Assembly (NCBI RefSeq): GCF_023856365.1
Contig: NC_064542.1
Coordinates: 19,630,863 to 19,694,862 of the forward strand
Direction of reading: 5' to 3'
Length of the DNA stretch: 64,000 bases
Source of the DNA: Brienomyrus brachyistius
Taxonomy: Eukaryota; Chordata; Actinopteri; Osteoglossiformes; Mormyridae
Part shown: one piece after another, positions 58,163 to 64,000 of the stretch
How the letters are laid out: each line of letters begins with the position of its first letter
Position numbering within the stretch: the stretch's first letter is position 1
Notes under the pieces: model-generated
What the model was told of the DNA's origin: nothing
Databases searched by the model: none
The model's input: only the letters and a program-made list of their open reading frames with translations
Made by a program: the position numbers and the translations under genes

Positions 58163-61100
58163 ATGATTCGCCGGCTGTCCCTCGCATGGACCCCGATCTT
58201 GTGGCTTTGTGCGTTTGGTCCGCTGGAAACTGACTGCAGAGCCGCATCGGCGGGACGGAGTTGCGGTGAGAGTCGGCAGGTCTACGCAGACAAGGGGTAC
58301 AGTCTGAACACGGCGCCGCTGACACAGATCTCGGGTAAGACTGACAAGGACTCGGGTAAACATGTAATAAACAAATAACTGCACATTGATTATGTACGGC
58401 TTTAGCATTATCCTGAAAGAAATGAACGCTCAGTTAGTGTTGCGGAACGGTTGTGTGTCCATCGGTGACTTTGAAACAAAGCGGCACTGTGGAAGCGGTT
58501 TTCTTTGTGTCGTTCGTCTGGATGTCAGCATACTGTCTCCGAGCTCAGCCCACATATCTGTAATGACAGAAACTTACCAGTGATTATGGATTTAGTGTGG
58601 GTTTTAAGCATTATTTTATGTATTGCAAGAATAAAAAAACTACCGGCTATAATACGTGTACAGGTGAAATACCTTTCTTTGTCTGCACAACAAAGATTAG
58701 ATCATGCAACCTGGCCACTCACCTGCACTAACGTGCAAAGTGTTTTCATGGCTGTATGTCATTTGCAGTGTTTGTTTAATTGTTAAACGCACAGATCGTT
58801 TTGTAAGCACAGAAAAACCTTAGGTAATCTAAACAGTGGTAGCCACTGATCGATATGCGTGCAGTTTTTTATTATTTTCCCAGAAGGTTTCAGCATATTT
58901 ATGTGGGCCCCTGTACATGCATTTCTCAACATCTGAAATATGTACATCAGGGGTGGCCAAAGAGGCCACGTCAAAAAGCAGTCTCGTGTATTTGAGACAA
59001 GCTTAGGTGGATGTCAGGTGTGTGAGTGACTGAATGTTTCCATGGCTGTGTTTTTGTGTGCATTGGTGTTCAAACATTGGCAGCGTGTCCCGTGGGCCAG
59101 GGCAGCAGATGGCTGCGAGAGAGGGATGATGAAGAGTTTAGAAATGGAAATGGAGAGGGGGATGATTCAGAGGGAGAAAAGGACAAAGGGATGAGGGGAA
59201 ATGGGAAGGAGGTCAGGGTTTTGGATGACAGTACATAGCTGCTGAAAATAAATACATTAAAAATAATACAAAAGGCCAAAAAAATGACATATCAAACAAT
59301 GTATACTTAGTGCATATGTATGTATTGATTGAGGTATATAACATGTTAAGTTTTTAATTCAGAAAAAATTAGATATGAATATCAAGGATTCATTAGAGTT
59401 TTTTGGGAAACCAATAGTATTGTTTAACTTTAATTTCATTGTTTTGCATACATTATTATCACGAGCACTTTATATCTTTTATCCATTAAAAAAGATGGTC
59501 ATACTAAGCATATGATTCAATGGGGCCAAACGCTTCTCGTCCTGAGACAATATAATTAATGGTGTTTTAATCACCATTATAAATCTACTGTCCAAGATTT
59601 AAATGGTTTAATCATAGTTATCTACTCATCAATTTGAAATGGTATGATCTCTACTCACTGCTTTTGCACACAGCATCCTTTTTTGTCACCAGGCATTGAT
59701 TGCTGTTTTAATTCTGGTCTTACATCGGTTGACGCGGTTGTCATTCAGTACTGATATTGGCTGCATGATCGCTTCTTGGTCCAGTCCCGGAGAGGTCTTT
59801 TGCTGCGGAGATGAGGTTCAACACATTTGTGTCAATGTTCTTGTTTGGGGCAAACCTAGTTTCCTTTGATTGGCTGGGGCCTGATTGCTCATTTCTGTGA
59901 TTGGTGTAGGGGAGCACCTGCGCCTCTGTCCCCAGGACTACACATGCTGTTCCAGCGTGATGGAGGAGGTTCTTGCTCGTCAGAGTGAGAGTGACTTCCT
60001 GAAGGCTATTGATGACACCAGCCAGTTCCTGCTCACCACCTTCATGCAGAGACACCGCAAGTTTGATGGTGGGCGACCTGAAGATGACCTTTAAGGGTGT
60101 GATGGAGAATGATGCCTTTGCAAAATGCTTTAAGCCATACTTTTTTTTTTTTTACCAAAACACCTCTATTGAAATAATTTACATGCAAGTTGAAGTTTCT
60201 TTTAAGCATCTTGATGGGTAAATTGTATTTTTTTTTGTATTCGTTAGCGTTGTACACCAATCGCTTTACAGTCTGGACTATGCAAATTCACATCAAGTTA
60301 TCAGCTGCTGTACTGAAACCACTGCCTTCATAGTCTTCCTGGTATGGGAACAGTTTCTTTATTTTTCCTATTTTCCTATCTCAGAGTTCTTCCGGGAGCT
60401 CATTGACCTGGCAGAGAAGTCCATGAATCAGATGTTCACCAAGACCTACGGAAAACTGTTCACCCAGAATGCCCGTGTCTTCCACGACCTTTTTGCTGAG
60501 CTCCGTCGATACTACACTGGTCAGGACCCAGTGGTTGCATGGTCATCCATCCATCCATTTATTTATTTTTAGACTGTGTAGCTGAGCTGCAAACCGTAAA
60601 CAGAAGCAACTGCGACAAATTCTGTGTCATGTTATCACTTTTGAATGCAAGGCAAATGCCCTGCCTGAATATATGTAGTAATTCCCTCTTCATGCCTGCA
60701 GGGGGCAGTGTGAGCCTTGGGGAAGTTCTGGCAGAGTTCTGGTCCCGACTGGTGGAGAAGGTCTTCTCTCTGGTGAACCCCCAGTATCAGTTCAGTGATG
60801 AGTACCTGGAGTGTGTCAGCAAGCATGCGGAGCAACTGCAGCCATTTGGGGACCTTCCTCGCAAACTGCGAATACAGGTGAGGGTGATAACATGCAAACC
60901 TAATACAGGTAAGCAGAGCTATGGATGAGAGGATGGGATTGGGCACAATTGCGGGAGTCTGACAGTCAATGCGGGAGAGTTGGCAGCCCTGCAAGGAATA
61001 CCAGTACGGTACATTTGTGTTGACCCAGAACTTCTGACTGTTAATTTCTGTATAAATGGTAGGTAAAATGGAACAAGTCACAATACATACAGTTTTATCT

Positions 61101-63685
61101 CACAAACAGCACACACAATTTGACTTGGCATATCTTTATTGGTGGTTTAAACAATGAAGGGCATTGATGGTAAAGTATATAAACCCCACTGAATATTGAC
61201 CTTTCAAAGAGGGGAACTGGATTAAGGTGTTCCAGTCGATTTCAGTACGTATGTGACTTGCCTGCTCTTTTGTGTTTACTTGTTCTTCATGAGAGAAGTC
61301 TGTCATCTCAGAGGCCATCTTCGCGTTTTTCTCCCATAAACACCAGCCTTGTTAAAGTGCTTTTCCTTTTATAAACTCATCAACATGGATATTAGGTAAT
61401 GTAAGGGTTGCCTGCAGATCTGTAGCTGTCACTGTACGGTTTTCTGTCACTCGCTTGATTGTACATTTTGATTGTACAGTAATCTTTGCAGGATACCCAT
61501 TATTAGGCAGATTAGCAATAGTTTTGTAAATTATCTGCTGGACTGTAAACTGATGAAAAAAAAAATTTAAATAAAAAAAAAAAAACTTTTCATAACCCTT
61601 CCTTACGTTATGAGCCTCAACAACTTTTCTGACATCGGTTTTTATCCGTGCATATTTCAGTTCAAACGGCCCTCTTTTAGGAAGAGCCAAATCTAACGAT
61701 GGCCAGACTTTGTGGATCTTGGAGGGTATGGCAGGGCACCTACAACGCATTGTAGAGGTTCACTTATTTTGCCAGCATAGACTGTTTACACATAGTCATA
61801 GTCAACTGAACTCCTCTCACCTTTTTCTCTCAGGTGTCAAGGGCATTCATAGCTGCCAGGGCACTAGTTCAGGGACTGGCTACAGGACGTGACATTATTA
61901 ACAAGGCATCAAAGGTGATTATACGTGTACATACTTGCATATCTGCGTCTCTTCCCATTGCCTCCTTTTGACCTTTTTGGATTTAATGTTGACGTGTGTC
62001 CACTATCTCCTGCTGACCTGACCCTGTAGCTGAACGTGGGTGGAGAGTGTCTTCGGGCGCTTATGCGACAGTGGTACTGCCCTCTGTGCCGTGGCATGCC
62101 CACCCTGCGCCCGTGCCACTCATTCTGCCTCAATGTGATGAAAGGCTGTTTGGCCAACCAGGCTGACCTGGACAGTGAATGGAACAACTTCATTGGTGAG
62201 CGTCCAGATGGTCCCTCAGTTGGCCTCTAATCTCAGAAGCTTCCTTACCGCTGGATGTCATTTTTAAAATCTCACTGCCTAAATACATTTACAGATTTTT
62301 CCATTTTCTGGTTCTTTCTTACCTTAACTCTCCCTGTCAATCCCACCTATTATCCTCAGATGCTCTGCTCCAGGTATCAGAGAAGCTAGAGGGGCCATTC
62401 AACATGGAATTGGCAGCTGATTCCATTGCAGTCAAGGTTTCCGAGGCCATCATGCACATGCAGGAGAACAGTGTCACCACCTCCACCAAGGTGAGCTGCT
62501 GGGGCACTGATCTGAGCGAGTGGGCAGAACATAGACAAACATGAGATCAGTGTTTCACTTGCGTTATTCATTACTTCTTCCGTCAGTAGTTCCTTAGTAC
62601 TTCCTTCATTTGCTCCTTCCGTACGTTAACTTCAGTATTTTACTTGTGTTTTGCATTACTTGTGCATTTCATTGTTCACAAAGATTTACAGAATTAACAG
62701 TAGCAAATATAGTAACTGTTTGAGATAACAGATGCGCCGTGAGTCATTCATGAAGAACAAACATGAGATCAGTATTTCACGTATGTTATTTGTTCCTTCA
62801 GTAGTTTACAGAGGTTTACAGAATTAACGGTAACGCCGTATATTAACTGCACCTTCATAATGCATTCATTATGCAGCCTTTTGCTGATAAGGCATACCTG
62901 TATAACATTCATTAACAGCTTTCATATAAATTAATAGCAAACAATATACAATTATACGATTATAATGTTTGTTATTATCATATGATGTTAAGGTATACTT
63001 ACATGCTGCTTATGAATGTTCTATGAATGCATTATGAAGGAGCAATGAATGTTCCACGAATGCATTACAAAGGTCCATTTAATGTAAAGCATCACTGAAT
63101 TAACAGATATAGCAACAAATGCAGTAATTACTTGACATAAAAGATGTCAAGATTCATTGATGATGAATGAGCAAGTGATCAGTATGTAATAAGACTTTAT
63201 GGTTAATCAATACATAAGTAATAACATAGTACTAAATTATTTGTGCCCCATCAAGTAAAGTGCTACCAAAATTCTGATTGTAAGGGAATGAGGATGTAGG
63301 ACGAGGAAAAGGAAGTGAGGTGTGGAACAATGCAAAGTGGTAATCGGCGAGATGGAGGCAGATAACTGTGAAATATTGGATGCTGTATTTTCCTGTGAGG
63401 ACCAGAGCGAATTAAATATTCACTTTGTGCGTGGACGCCGATTATCTTGTTTGTAGAATAAACCGCGACTTCACTAGAGTGATAACTCTTGCTGATTCTA
63501 TCAGTGGATCACCGTGGCTTGGTCTCCCCTTCCTCCAGGTGTTCCAGGGGTGTGGCAGCCCCCGCCCTGCCCCCAGCCGGTCACGGCGCTCCCTGAGGGA
63601 GCAAGGGGGCAACCGGAGGCCATTTCGCACATATAGTCCTGAAGAGAAACCCACTACGGCTGCCGGCACCAACCTGGACCGTCTG
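58163..63685 (+). CDS. gpc2: Glypican-2, N-terminal 389 residues (runs off the window)
   Basis: Exons seen: 58163-58334, 59910-60068, 60385-60519, 60702-60877, 61834-61914, 62030-62195, 62360-62490, 63539-63685; phases agree, then a gtgggg donor follows and the gene continues beyond 64,000. It is a GPI-anchored heparan-sulfate proteoglycan of the cell surface. Visible: signal peptide ([17 protein letters not shown]), [84 protein letters not shown] and, at 354-357, RSRR, the expected convertase site between the lobes, followed later by [12 protein letters not shown]. The order and the PTTAAGTNL phrase fit GPC2. The glycosaminoglycan sites and GPI signal are outside the window. The ATG at 58,163 opens the signal peptide. 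Confidence 0.94.
61090..61620 (-). mobile_element. Tc1-like relic in gpc2 intron 4
   Basis: A minus frame at about 61,350-61,540 reads [20 protein letters not shown], then [19 protein letters not shown], the linker between the two helix-turn-helix parts of a Tc1 transposase. The upstream block [13 protein letters not shown] lies at about 61,280 and is out of order, and a long A/T homopolymer sits at 61,556-61,584. Non-functional. Confidence 0.5.
62500..63280. repeat. Internally repetitive dispersed repeat in gpc2 intron 7
   Basis: gagatcagt(g/a)tttcac occurs twice (about 62,545 and 62,766), and tttacagaattaac recurs at about 62,684 and 62,816. The right end (tatttgtgccccatcaag) matches 18,690-18,720. 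It has the look of a long low-copy MITE family, not coding. Confidence 0.5.
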
Positions 63686-64000
63686 GTGGGGAAAAGGCCA
63701 CACTTCCTTTTACGTTAATCTTACATGAGTAATTTGTTTATGCACTCGTAATACCGTAGGCGTATGAAGAAGTTTCAGATTTTCCTTAGGGGTCTTAGAC
63801 CTTAGGCCACTCACTGGCTTAAGCGAACTCCAATTCTGTAAGCAGTGGTCTACCTCAAATATCTTAGAGTTATTGCGTTGCTTTTAATCTTCATTTTTTT
63901 TTATTGCAATTACATATGGTGGATGACAACTTTTGACAATCTTGTGTGCTCCAGTCCATGCCTTTACAGTACATTTGGAGTGCTGCTCATGTCCCCCTGT

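Overview
This is a piece of vertebrate nuclear DNA, almost certainly from a ray-finned fish. The reasons are split genes with GT/AG introns, long (CA)n and (TA)n microsatellites, tRNA-derived SINEs of the V-SINE/DANA type, several Tc1 families, and a complete actinodin gene, a fin-ray protein family absent from tetrapods. The species cannot be named from the sequence.

Layout. 1-14,690 is a gene-poor landfill of dead mobile elements: non-LTR fragments, two LTR-like pieces, a hAT relic with a TTF/ZMYM-like zinc finger, several Tc1 relics and a CR1-like element with its esterase ORF1. 14,697-17,580 (minus) is an F-box/leucine-rich-repeat gene closest to FBXL12. 17.6-23.3 kb is again mostly repeats. 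23,367-25,865 (minus) is actinodin, four coding exons. 30,543-40,434 (minus) is mcm7, fifteen coding exons. Its intron 13 carries a four-member microRNA cluster: a miR-17-family (106b-like) member, miR-93, miR-19d and miR-25. 42,456-55,863 (minus) is the meiotic cohesin gene stag3, thirty-one coding exons. 58,163 to the right edge (plus) is glypican-2 (gpc2), first eight coding exons only.

Exon chains for actinodin, mcm7, stag3, gpc2 and the F-box gene were read directly from the sequence and checked for matching splice phase at every junction. All close in frame: actinodin 319 aa, Mcm7 727 aa, Stag3 1194 aa, F-box protein 394 aa, glypican-2 at least 389 aa.

MCM7, STAG3 and GPC2 are also neighbours on human 7q22, so this is an old linkage. 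Replication licensing (Mcm7), the co-transcribed proliferative miR-17/19/25 seeds, and meiotic cohesin (Stag3) share E2F-type GGCGCGAA sites upstream of their start codons. Upstream of stag3 there is also a 44-bp tandem array carrying inverted CCAAT boxes. The most interesting parts are the microRNA cluster that keeps a miR-19 member missing from the mammalian version, and that CCAAT minisatellite.
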